A DNA stretch of 15,746 bases from Deltaproteobacteria bacterium. GTDB taxonomy: Bacteria; Desulfobacterota; DSM-4660; Desulfatiglandales; Desulfatiglandaceae. How positions within the stretch are numbered: position 1 is the stretch's first letter; each line of letters begins with the position of its first letter. A program made the translations under genes and the position numbers. Positions 6,490-13,512 of the stretch are shown here, piece by piece. Where the stretch lies: the NCBI GenBank assembly GCA_011051075.1, contig DREN01000305.1, positions 1 through 15,746 of the forward strand, in the 5' to 3' direction. A model generated the notes under the pieces. It was not told the DNA's origin and did not search any database. It saw only the letters and a list, made by a program, of their open reading frames with translations.

Positions 6490-8955
6490 TCACACCTTCA
6501 CCAGCTTCACGGGAGTATTCCACCAGACCGGATAACCGCTTATGGGATCCTGCCCTGCCTGCACAACGTTGTTGGGGTTAACCCCCTTCCCCTTCAGGAA
6601 CTCGTCATAGGCCGTATGGCCGAATCCCAGGGGAAGGTAGACTATGCCGGGCATGGCCCCCTCAAACAGATTTATACGCGCCTCCACCTTGCCCGCCTGT
6701 GATTCTATACAGACCAGATCCCCCTGCCTCAGATTGGCCTTGGCTGCCGTGGCCGGATTGACCGTGGCAAAGGACTTGTCCTTGAGGAGCTGATTTTCAA
6801 AGATGGTCTTGTACAGGAATGGGGGGCTCGGTATCCACCCGCTGGCCAGGTTGATCATTTCGTATGGAAGCATAAGAAAAGGATACTCCGACCTGTCGGC
6901 AGTTGTCTCAGGGGCCTCGTAATGGGCCATGCAGGCCTCATCTGCCGGGGCGGAAAGCCCCATGTCTTTCAAGGCCTTCTTTTCCGACTGCCCCTTCGAG
7001 TAATCGGCAATGGCCTGGACAAGCAGCTTACTGGTGAACTCGAACTTCTTGCTTGGCGTGTTAAAGAGCCCTTGCCAGTCCCTTGGCGATCCAACGGGCC
7101 GGTACCACATGCCCCCCTCTTTCATCGCCTCCCACATCTCGTCAAAAGAGCTGTACCCGGGTTTGTCTCGATCGCCTCCCCTCTGCCAGGCAGGTGTGCC
7201 GGCATCGTAGCTGACAAGTCCTTCCCCTGCCTCAAAGAGCCCTTTTGCCCTTTCCTTTAGTGCCTCTTCAAAACTCTCCCACGGAAAAGATGACCCCACC
7301 GAGTCATCTATTGCCCGGGACAGCTCTATGACGGTATCTCCCACGTTTTTGGTGTTGTAGAGAGGCTCCACAACCGGCTGAGACAGGCCGTAGAGGGGAT
7401 ACTGCAGACCCACGGGCCAGACAGTATCGTCCATTTTTTCCAGATAGGTGGAGTCAGGGAGAATAAGGTCCGCCATATTGGCCGTTTCGTCCCGATAAGG
7501 GGAGAAGCTGACTATAAAGGGGATCTTTTCCAAGGCCTTCTTAAAGCCGCCCCCGTCCGGGAGGGTGAAGAAGGGGTTGGCCGAGAATACCATCAGGGTG
7601 TCAACCGGAGAGCGGGGTGCCCGGTTAATGGCGTCGGTAAAGTTATTGATCAGGCTGTCGGAAAACGGGTAACGCATGGTTCCTGCCTGGTCGAGCCTCG
7701 GTTTCCTGAGTCCGCCCACCGCCACGGAATCAACTTTCATGGGGGGGAAGTTACTCAGGGGAAGGGGATCGGGCAGCAGGACTCCACCGGGACGGTTGAT
7801 GCTTCCCACCAGGGCGTTAAGACTTTGAACCGCCATATACTCGTAGAGGCTGCCGTTCAGGGAGTCCTTTCCCTTGCCGTAAATGGCTACCGGGGCTTTG
7901 GCGCCGGCAAATGCCCTGGCCAGGGAAACGATGGTTTTCGGTTCTACACCGGTTATTTCCGCTACCTTTTCGGGAGAGTATTTCTCAAGGACCACCGTTT
8001 TGAAGCCGGTATGCCTGGTCCCATCCATTGACCTCCAGTCTTCAAAACCCCAGGAGTGGTCAGATACGAACCGCGCATCGTACTTCCCCGACTTGATGAT
8101 AACATGGGCAATGCCAAGGGCCAGGGCCCCGTCGGTCCCCGGCCTGGGGGCAACCCAGATGTCCGCCTTGGAGGCGGTGTTGGATGCCCTTGACTCTACC
8201 TGTACTATCCGGGTCTTTCTCTTCGCCGGATTGCCTTGGTGCCACATGCCCCAGGCGTTCATTACCCTGCCCGGAGCTCCCCAGCCCTCTAAGAGGCCGC
8301 AGCCGAAGCTGAGCACAAAGTCGGAATTCTCAAGGTCGTAGGCCATGGGACTTAGTGTCCCCTGCATCAGGAGATTGCCCATGCGGTAGGTATCGCATAT
8401 GGAGGGGGGCCTTACGTAGTTGGGGCTTCCCACGGCCCTCATGAGCCGTTTGACCAGCTCCGACACGGTGGTCCCCTCGGGGCTTCCATCTATTGCCGCA
8501 ACAGCCTCCGGAGCGCCTTTCCTCCGCTGGGTTGAGATCCTTCCCGCCAGCATGTCAAAGGCCTCGCCCCATGATATTTCTGTGAACAGACCCTCGCCCC
8601 TCAGTCCCACCCGCTTCATGGGGCCGGTAAACCTCAGGGATTCATCGTAAAGGAGCTGGAGTCCGCCCATGCCCACAGGGCAGATGCCACCGGGATTTAT
8701 GGGATAGTCTGTGCGGCCCTCGATCTTTACGGCCCGATCGTCCACTTTTTTTACCACTATACCGCAACCGCCCGGACAGAGGTTGCACACAGAGGTCACC
8801 TCTGAGAACTCGCCCGTGGGGGGAACCGGTACCCATGGCCAGTTCTGGGTCCATATGGCCACATCATCGGTGAATTTCCAGGGGAGCGGCGTTGCCTGAA
8901 TCCCCGCTATCCCGCCAATAACCGCTGCGATGAAGTTCCTTCTGGTTAATTTCAT
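6490..8955 (-). CDS. qrcB: Molybdopterin-oxidoreductase-family subunit, QrcB-like
   Basis: This 821-residue protein is of the DMSO reductase superfamily. The N-terminus (KLTRRNFIAAVIGGIAG) is a twin-arginine signal, so it is exported folded to the periplasm. Cys57/60/64/92 (CxxCxxxC, then CP) form the usual N-terminal [4Fe-4S] site. Later family regions include SFGCGLLEGWGAPGR, MADLILPDSTYLE and the C-terminal beta-barrel domain (KANLRQGDLVCIES). Cys187 lies roughly where the metal ligand sits in catalytic relatives. Purified QrcB of Desulfovibrio is reported to contain no molybdenum, so I infer a structural and electron-transfer role and not a separate enzyme activity. It starts 11 bases after the qrcA stop with AAGGGGA as ribosome binding site. 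A tetrathionate or polysulfide reductase subunit is the alternative, less likely because a multihaem cytochrome heads the cluster. Confidence 0.85.
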   Translation of the reverse strand: MKLTRRNFIAAVIGGIAGIQATPLPWKFTDDVAIWTQNWPWVPVPPTGEFSEVTSVCNLCPGGCGIVVKKVDDRAVKIEGRTDYPINPGGICPVGMGGLQLLYDESLRFTGPMKRVGLRGEGLFTEISWGEAFDMLAGRISTQRRKGAPEAVAAIDGSPEGTTVSELVKRLMRAVGSPNYVRPPSICDTYRMGNLLMQGTLSPMAYDLENSDFVLSFGCGLLEGWGAPGRVMNAWGMWHQGNPAKRKTRIVQVESRASNTASKADIWVAPRPGTDGALALGIAHVIIKSGKYDARFVSDHSWGFEDWRSMDGTRHTGFKTVVLEKYSPEKVAEITGVEPKTIVSLARAFAGAKAPVAIYGKGKDSLNGSLYEYMAVQSLNALVGSINRPGGVLLPDPLPLSNFPPMKVDSVAVGGLRKPRLDQAGTMRYPFSDSLINNFTDAINRAPRSPVDTLMVFSANPFFTLPDGGGFKKALEKIPFIVSFSPYRDETANMADLILPDSTYLEKMDDTVWPVGLQYPLYGLSQPVVEPLYNTKNVGDTVIELSRAIDDSVGSSFPWESFEEALKERAKGLFEAGEGLVSYDAGTPAWQRGGDRDKPGYSSFDEMWEAMKEGGMWYRPVGSPRDWQGLFNTPSKKFEFTSKLLVQAIADYSKGQSEKKALKDMGLSAPADEACMAHYEAPETTADRSEYPFLMLPYEMINLASGWIPSPPFLYKTIFENQLLKDKSFATVNPATAAKANLRQGDLVCIESQAGKVEARINLFEGAMPGIVYLPLGFGHTAYDEFLKGKGVNPNNVVQAGQDPISGYPVWWNTPVKLVKV

Positions 8956-8966
8956 AGTCTATCCCC

Positions 8967-9725
8967 TTACTTGTGACACACAAAACAGGCGTTGTTCTGT
9001 TCCTGGCCCTTTTCAGTATGACACCTGGCGCAGTCGTCCATCTTCATGCGGTCCGAGTACTCCTTGTTCCAGTAGATCCCGGAGATCCGTTTTCCCCAGA
9101 TATCCCTGCTGTAACCGGTGAGCCTGTTCTCCTCGTATATGGGCAGCTTTTCGTTGTCTGCGAAATTCCCGTGACAGGTTTCACAGTCTATCTCACCCAT
9201 CTTGACATGGGCGATATGGGAGAAATAGACGCAGTCGGGCTGCTTGGAATACACAAACCAGGGTATCTCCTTTTCATCGGCCACGTATTCTGCCATGAAG
9301 GCCTTTTCTTCAGGGGTCTCTCCCAGGGGAGATTCAGGATCATCGTGGCACTCCGTGCATTTTTCCAGCCTGGGGATGCCGGTAAACGTGCCGTCATCCC
9401 GAAAGGAGTGACAGAACAGGCATTTTTCAGCCTTTGTTTCTCCTTCTACGCCGTCCACTTTTTCAGAGTCAAGGTGCAGGGCGTGATTGAAATTAATGGG
9501 CTGAACGTGTTTGGAATAGAGAACGGCCGGAAAGATGATCCATCCCACCACCAGGGCGCCGATGAGGCCAAGAACAAAAAAGCCCACATCCTGGGCCAAG
9601 ATGTCTATCTTCATCCACCGCGGAAAAAGACCGCCAGGAGGAGCAGTGTCTCCGTCTTTATCAGCAGTCTTTTTTGAGGAATTCACAGAGTCTTTCATGG
9701 GGTTAAGCCTCTTAATCGGGTTCAT
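8967..9725 (-). CDS. qrcA: Membrane-anchored multihaem cytochrome c, QrcA-like
   Basis: This 252-residue protein has a cytoplasmic N-terminus, one uncleaved-looking membrane span (about residues 47-69) and a periplasmic haem domain. Five CxxCH motifs are visible: Cys102-His106, Cys123-His127, Cys181-His185, Cys232-His236 and Cys247-His251. Further histidines such as those in INFNHALH and YFSHIAH can serve as distal ligands. A sixth, lone cysteine (Cys165, in DCVYFSH) is not in a canonical motif. QrcA of Desulfovibrio is described as hexahaem and ActA of alternative complex III as pentahaem, so the haem count is open. It would accept electrons from soluble cytochrome c3. The ATG at 9725 has no clear ribosome binding site; an in-frame ATG at 9698 has AGAGG nine bases upstream and could be the true start. 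A long hairpin precedes it. Confidence 0.85.
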   Translation of the reverse strand: MNPIKRLNPMKDSVNSSKKTADKDGDTAPPGGLFPRWMKIDILAQDVGFFVLGLIGALVVGWIIFPAVLYSKHVQPINFNHALHLDSEKVDGVEGETKAEKCLFCHSFRDDGTFTGIPRLEKCTECHDDPESPLGETPEEKAFMAEYVADEKEIPWFVYSKQPDCVYFSHIAHVKMGEIDCETCHGNFADNEKLPIYEENRLTGYSRDIWGKRISGIYWNKEYSDRMKMDDCARCHTEKGQEQNNACFVCHK

Positions 9726-9731
9726 GGTTGA

Positions 9732-9787
9732 TTGACAAAGGGGCCAACAATTTTTGCGTACTTACCTGTTCCCCTGTCCTTTGTCAA
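9732..9787. repeat. Long inverted repeat in the rpsU-qrcA gap
   Basis: TTGACAAAGG (9732-9741) and CCTTTGTCAA (9778-9787) are perfect 10-bp inverted arms. Inside them GGGG/CCCC and AACA/TGTT segments can extend the stem with small bulges. The structure ends seven bases before the qrcA start codon and has no U-tract on the minus strand, so it is not a standard terminator of rpsU. It may be a leader hairpin or a binding site controlling qrc expression. Confidence 0.5.
9759..9787 (-). promoter_or_regulatory. Weak promoter candidate for the qrc cluster
   Basis: On the minus strand a perfect TTGACA (9787-9782) is followed after 17 bases by TAAGTA (9764-9759), a poor -10 box. The -35 overlaps one arm of the inverted repeat, so the similarity may only reflect that repeat. 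It is the only candidate I see in the 98-base gap. Confidence 0.22.
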
Positions 9788-9823
9788 GAGAAAAACTCGC
9801 GTTTGCTCGGATCCGATTCCAGC

Positions 9824-10009
9824 CTAATACCTCCTCACCCTTTTCCTTCTTCTCTTGGCCGCCTTTGCCTGTTTTTTCTTTTTCTGAACGCTCGGCTTGT
9901 CATAAAAGCGTCTCTCCTTTATCTCGGAAAAGAAGCCCTCTTTGGTGAGCTTTCTTTTAAGGTCCCTTATGGCTTTTTCTATCTGATTATCGCGAACAAT
10001 AACTTTCAT
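9824..10009 (-). CDS. rpsU: 30S ribosomal protein S21
   Basis: This 61-residue basic protein reads MKVIVRDNQIEKAIRDLKRK followed by EGFFSEIKERRFYDKPSVQK and a very basic tail ending KRRRKRVRRY. This matches bacterial S21 over its whole length: the beta start, the xxALRxFKR-like helix, the RRRxFYEKP motif and the arginine/lysine tail. S21 sits near the 3' end of 16S rRNA and helps initiation. The open frame extends upstream, but the ATG at 10009 is chosen because AGAGGA precedes it at about seven bases and family members begin there. It is not next to dnaG or rpoD here. No strong own promoter is visible in the 200 bases upstream, and a terminator hairpin lies at 10213-10244. Confidence 0.93.
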   Translation of the reverse strand: MKVIVRDNQIEKAIRDLKRKLTKEGFFSEIKERRFYDKPSVQKKKKQAKAAKRRRKRVRRY

Positions 10010-10212
10010 GTCATATCCTCTTCTAAGTGTGATGGTCCCGCACAGGCATTGGAAAACCTGCCTTACGAGACTGTTTAATGTTCTTGGTGTCAGGTGTATC
10101 CGGCAGTATGCCGCCGGCATGGTTGAAATGAAGTACAAAATGCTGAACACCGGGTCCCGCAACCGTGGGGCCGAGCCCGTGCTTTTCATTTTGGAAGGCT
10201 TGAGTGTCCGCC

Positions 10213-10244
10213 AAAAAAAAGCACCTCCAATAGCTTTGAGATGC
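10213..10244 (-). terminator. Intrinsic terminator (minus strand) upstream of rpsU
   Basis: On the minus strand GCATCTC (10244-10238) pairs with GAGGTGC (10227-10221) with one G-T wobble and a ten-base loop, followed by eight T (10220-10213). The plus strand has a mismatch in the stem and only four T, so it acts mainly on minus-strand transcripts. It lies 41 bases after the small reading frame at 10285-10437. It could end that transcript, or act as an attenuator before rpsU. Confidence 0.7.
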
Positions 10245-10284
10245 TTTTCTCCTCAGGTCGATCTGCCTGTTACGGCGCTGTATA

Positions 10285-10437
10285 TCACTCTGCGGGCAGG
10301 CACATATCTGATTCCACCTCTAAAACGGTAGTGACGGTTGAAAAGCTCTCTTCAGGTGCGAGGGTATTGTTGAATCGATCCGGACCGGAAGCCCCTGTTA
10401 CACGGACATGGCCTCTGACTGAAAAACTTCCGGTCAT
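10285..10437 (-). CDS. Candidate small protein of 50 residues, unknown
   Basis: The reading frame starts with ATG (10437-10435) and ends with TGA (10287-10285). It is preceded by GGGGGTG seven bases upstream, one of the best ribosome binding sites in the window. The product begins MTGSFSVRGHVRVTGASGPD and ends EVESDMCLPAE. It has no membrane span, no signal peptide and no family I recognise. A promoter at 10572-10600 and a terminator at 10213-10244 bracket it on the same strand. The start codon region forms one arm of a perfect 9-bp inverted repeat (10383-10391 and 10427-10435), so a structured non-coding RNA is an equally fair reading. A plus-strand open frame of 114 codons covers the same DNA but lacks such signals. 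Confidence 0.35.
   Translation of the reverse strand: MTGSFSVRGHVRVTGASGPDRFNNTLAPEESFSTVTTVLEVESDMCLPAE
10383..10435. repeat. 9-bp inverted repeat with 35-base loop
   Basis: GACCGGAAG (10383-10391) and CTTCCGGTC (10427-10435) are perfect complements. On the minus-strand transcript they would pair codons 1-4 of the small reading frame with codons 16-19, leaving the ribosome binding site free. On the plus strand the second arm is followed by ATTTTTAA. Confidence 0.45.
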
Positions 10438-10498
10438 TTTTAATCACCCCCTTTGCTCTCTTTATACTGATGTGGGCGATGCCCGTAACCCAAACGGC

Positions 10499-10517
10499 CT
10501 CGCGCAAAGGTGCAAAG
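10499..10517 (-). repeat. Second copy of the CTTWGCGY octamer repeat
   Basis: Read on the minus strand the sequence is CTTTGCAC CTTTGCGC GAG, two tandem octamers with the same GAG end as the copy at 2445-2471. Eleven bases (10499-10509) match that copy exactly in inverted orientation. It lies in the leader of the small transcription unit. Confidence 0.5.
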
Positions 10518-10571
10518 ATCCTCTTGTCTTTTGTGGCAGAAGGACAGGAAATAAGGCACCAAAAAAAATCA

Positions 10572-10600
10572 GATATATTCCGTAAGGACTGTTATGTCAA
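10572..10600 (-). promoter_or_regulatory. Sigma-70-like promoter for the small transcription unit
   Basis: On the minus strand a perfect TTGACA (10600-10595), a 17-base spacer and TATATC (10577-10572) make the best vegetative promoter match I find in the window. Transcription would start near 10565. The transcript would run about 350 bases to the terminator at 10213, or on into rpsU if that terminator is read through. Confidence 0.5.
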
Positions 10601-10672
10601 TCTTTTTTTTTGCTGTTTTTCACGCCCTGTCCCGGGAATCTGTGAAGGCATGAATTCGTGCAGCCTGTTTCC

Positions 10673-12079
10673 CTAACCTGTTTTCTTGCCACGAAGGATC
10701 AGCCTGGCCACGGCCTCAATATGATACGTATGGGGAAACATGTCAACGGGCTGCACCTGGAGGAGTTCGTACCTGTCCCTCATCAGGGCCAGGTCCCTGG
10801 CCAGGGTTGCGGGGTTACAGGAGATATAGACGATCTTTTCCGGGGAAAGGGCCATGGTTTCGGCCAGTACATCTTTGTGCATTCCGGCCCTGGGGGGGTC
10901 TATGACCACAAGGTCCGGCCGGAAGTCTATTTGGGACAGCTTTTCCCTTATATCGCCACATATGAATCGGCAGTTTTCAATCCCGTTTTCCTCTGTATTT
11001 CTTATGGCGTCAGTTGTGGCGCTACTGCTGATCTCTATCCCGGTAACGGATCTGACCCCCCTGGCAAGGAAGATGGGGATGGTTCCGGTCCCGCTGTAAA
11101 GGTCCAGTACCCTCTCAAAGCCCTGAAGATCGGCAAAGGCGGCCATGGTCTCATACAGCCGGCCAGCCCCCTTGGAGTTGGTCTGGAAAAAGGAATTTGC
11201 CGAGATCCGGAAGGTAAAGGGGCCTATCCGGTCTCTGATATACCCTTCCCCGAAGAGGACCTTTTCCCTCTCGCCCAGGGCTATGGAGGCCCTGCGGCTG
11301 TTGATATTGTTTACCACGGTTCTGATGGCCCTGAACCTGGAGACGAGCAGTTTGCAAAGGGGCTCCACCTTTTCCAGACACTCCCTGGAGGTGACCAGGT
11401 TGACCAGCCATTGGTCAAATGCCGCGGAATAACGGAGCGCTAAAAAGCGCCAGAACCCCTTGTGACTCTTGAGGCCATAGACGGGTACGCCCGAGGCCTT
11501 AACGTACTCCTTGACAACCCTCAGGATCTCGTTCCCCGTTTCGTGCTGGAGCAGGCACTGGTCAACGTCAATAACCTTGTGATAGGTGCCCGGGACGTGA
11601 AGCCCCAGGGCGAACTCACCCTCTTCCTTCCGCCTCTCCATTTCCTCGGGCAGATACCAGCGTCTGTCCGAGAAGGAGAACTCCATCTTGTTCCTGTATG
11701 CAAACCTTCTGTCCGAAGGGATGAGATCCTGAACCATGACGTCCCTGAGACCACCGATCCGTTCCAGGGGTTCCAGAACATGGTCCCTTTTGAATTCAAG
11801 CTGCTTTTCGTAACCCACGTTCTGCCACTGGCAGCCCCCGCAGTATCCAAAGTAGGGGCACGGGGGTTCTACCCGCCATGGGGAGGGGGAGATGAGTTCA
11901 ATGGGGGCCGCCTCTGCAAAATCCTTTTTCTTCTTGTATATCCTGACCCTGAGCCTGTCACCGGGGATCCCGCCGCGGACAAAGATCACAAACCCGTCCA
12001 CCCGGCCTATGCCACGGCCACCGTAGGCCATGTTTTTCACCTCTATCTCGATTATCTCACCTTTTCGTACCGGGTTCAT
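10673..12079 (-). CDS. rlmD: 23S rRNA (uracil-C5)-methyltransferase, RlmD/TrmA family
   Basis: This 468-residue SAM-dependent enzyme places a C5 methyl group on a uracil, in RlmD at position 1939 of 23S rRNA. An N-terminal TRAM domain (about residues 5-62) is followed by an iron-sulfur motif (Cys74, Cys80, Cys83 in CPYFGYCGGC, and Cys175). The SAM fold has LDLYSGTGTIPIF (325-337), DPPRAGM is at 394-400 and the catalytic Cys421 lies in YISCNPATLARDL. The frame is open to an ATG at 12142 that overlaps the regulator stop (TAATG). I prefer the ATG at 12079 because GAGGAG precedes it and the TRAM domain begins there; the extra 21 residues look unlike the family. It is co-transcribed with the two-component genes. 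RlmC- or TrmA-type specificity cannot be excluded, but the cysteine set favours RlmD. Confidence 0.88.
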   Translation of the reverse strand: MNPVRKGEIIEIEVKNMAYGGRGIGRVDGFVIFVRGGIPGDRLRVRIYKKKKDFAEAAPIELISPSPWRVEPPCPYFGYCGGCQWQNVGYEKQLEFKRDHVLEPLERIGGLRDVMVQDLIPSDRRFAYRNKMEFSFSDRRWYLPEEMERRKEEGEFALGLHVPGTYHKVIDVDQCLLQHETGNEILRVVKEYVKASGVPVYGLKSHKGFWRFLALRYSAAFDQWLVNLVTSRECLEKVEPLCKLLVSRFRAIRTVVNNINSRRASIALGEREKVLFGEGYIRDRIGPFTFRISANSFFQTNSKGAGRLYETMAAFADLQGFERVLDLYSGTGTIPIFLARGVRSVTGIEISSSATTDAIRNTEENGIENCRFICGDIREKLSQIDFRPDLVVIDPPRAGMHKDVLAETMALSPEKIVYISCNPATLARDLALMRDRYELLQVQPVDMFPHTYHIEAVARLILRGKKTG

Positions 12080-12141
12080 GGTCTCCTCGCAAGGCCCTGG
12101 GTGGAGTCCGCATCCCGGGACATTCCCACAGGGCCCCGGCA

Positions 12142-13512
12142 TTACTTAAGCCCGTATTTTTTCAGTTTGTACCTGAGCATCCTCTCGCTGATCCCCAGGA
12201 GGTTAGCTGCCCTGGTCTGATGATTGCCGGTCTTCTCCATGGCCTCCGCGATCATTTCGCGCTCCAGGGTTTCCACGGAATCCTTGAGGGCAGCGCCCCT
12301 CGTCCCCGCGTTTTCCTTGCGGGAGAGCGAAGGGGCGGTGAAGGGGAGGTCTCCGGGCGATATGAAAGGCCCACGGGCGATAACCACGGCCCTTTCAATT
12401 ATATTCTCCAGTTCCCTTACATTCCCCGGGTAGTCGTACTTGAGCAGGAGGTCTTTTGCCTCGGGTAATACCCCCTGGAGCTTTTTGTCATTTTCCGCGG
12501 AAAAGCGGTCCAGGAAAAAATCAATAAGGGGTGATATATCCTCCCTTCTGTCTCTCAGGGGGGGGATGGTTATCTCCACCACGTTCAGCCTGTAGTACAG
12601 GTCCTCTCTGAATCCGCCTTCCCCTGTTTTCTTCCTCAGGTCCTGGTTGGTGGCGCTGATGATCCGCACATCCGAGTGGAGGGTACGGTTTCCGCCCACA
12701 CGCTGAAACTCACGCTCCTGAAGGAATCTCAGGAGCTTGACCTGGACCGAAGGGGGGAGTTCTCCGATCTCGTCTAAAAAAAGGCTCCCCCCGTCCGCCT
12801 CTTCAAACCTGCCGAGCCTCCTTGCCGTGGCCCCCGTAAACGAGCCCTTCTCATGGCCGAAAAGTTCGCTCTCAAGGAGGGTCTCCGGCAGGGCCGCACA
12901 GTTGACCACTGTCATCGGTTTTTCAACCCGGGGGCTCAGGGTATGGATGAGCCTTGCCATGAGTTCCTTTCCGGTCCCGCTCTCCCCCTGTATGAGCACG
13001 GTGGCCCTGCTCGGGGCTACCCTCCCGGCCAGGTTTATCACATGGTCCATGGACTCACTCTTAAAGACAATATCCCCGGCGGTAACACCCTTTCTACCTA
13101 ATTCCTCGCGGAGAATCCTGTTTTCCCTGACAAGGGTGCGTCTCTCTGAAATCCGGTCCATGAGGATGAGCAGTTCATCCAGGTCTATGGGCTTTGTGAT
13201 ATAGTCCGCGGCCCCGGTCTTCATGGCCCTGACAGCGGTTTCAACAGTCCCATAGGCGGTCATCATTATCACGTCAACCTCCGGGTTGACGCGCTTTACC
13301 TCCTTCAGCAGTTCCATGCCGTCCATCCCCGGCATCTTATAGTCTATGAGAAGGAGTTCGAAGTAGCCTTGCCTCAACTCCTGCAAGGCCTTTTCACCAT
13401 TTTCAGCCTCTGACACCTGATGGCCCTGGTCCCTGAGGAAATCACGGAGTATCTCTCTCTGGGACTGACCATCCTCCACCACCATGATGCTCAACGGGCT
13501 TGTTCCATTCAT
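12142..13512 (-). CDS. zraR: Sigma-54-dependent NtrC-family response regulator, ZraR-like
   Basis: This 456-residue transcription activator has three parts. The receiver domain (1-120) has acidic Glu13/Asp14, phosphorylation site Asp57, Thr85 and Lys107. The AAA+ domain (about 148-375) has Walker A GESGTGKE at 176-183, the sigma-54 contact loop GSFTGA at 223-228 (GAFTGA is commoner) and Walker B GGSLFLDEIGE near 241-251. A Fis-type helix-turn-helix (430-452, NHQTRAANLLGISERMLRYK) binds enhancer DNA. The start codon overlaps the kinase stop (ATGA), so translation is coupled. It should activate the sigma-54 promoter at 15466-15481. The ZraR label rests on the kinase partner and the divergent ZraP-like gene; the inducing signal is unknown. 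Confidence 0.88.
   Translation of the reverse strand: MNGTSPLSIMVVEDGQSQREILRDFLRDQGHQVSEAENGEKALQELRQGYFELLLIDYKMPGMDGMELLKEVKRVNPEVDVIMMTAYGTVETAVRAMKTGAADYITKPIDLDELLILMDRISERRTLVRENRILREELGRKGVTAGDIVFKSESMDHVINLAGRVAPSRATVLIQGESGTGKELMARLIHTLSPRVEKPMTVVNCAALPETLLESELFGHEKGSFTGATARRLGRFEEADGGSLFLDEIGELPPSVQVKLLRFLQEREFQRVGGNRTLHSDVRIISATNQDLRKKTGEGGFREDLYYRLNVVEITIPPLRDRREDISPLIDFFLDRFSAENDKKLQGVLPEAKDLLLKYDYPGNVRELENIIERAVVIARGPFISPGDLPFTAPSLSRKENAGTRGAALKDSVETLEREMIAEAMEKTGNHQTRAANLLGISERMLRYKLKKYGLK

Noticed and set aside
5708..6535. 275-codon plus-strand open frame
   Set aside because: It is antisense to the clear qrcC gene with its sixteen cluster cysteines; the product has no family features and the frame reflects codon bias of the real gene.
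8973..9677. 234-codon plus-strand open frame
   Set aside because: It is antisense to the multihaem cytochrome, whose CxxCH motifs are unmistakable.
4292..9725. Polysulfide, tetrathionate or alternative complex III operon
   Set aside because: A leading multihaem cytochrome with separate ferredoxin and one NrfD fits Qrc; ActB-type fusion, a second NrfD and ActE/ActF are absent.
10470..10520. Cyclic-di-GMP (GEMM) riboswitch suggested by GCAAAG-type motifs
   Set aside because: The motif is explained by the tandem octamer repeat; the required GNRA tetraloop-receptor arrangement is not visible.
10213..10565. 6S, tmRNA, SRP or RNase P RNA
   Set aside because: None of their conserved core sequences, such as GAGGAAAGTCCGGGC or GGTCAGGTCCGGAAGGAAGCAGCC-like blocks, is present.
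10241..10585. 114-codon plus-strand open frame
   Set aside because: No good ribosome binding site or family features; the same DNA carries a promoter, ribosome binding site and terminator in the opposite direction.
11462..12220. 252-codon plus-strand open frame
   Set aside because: It lies antisense to rlmD and the regulator end, without a ribosome binding site or recognisable domain.
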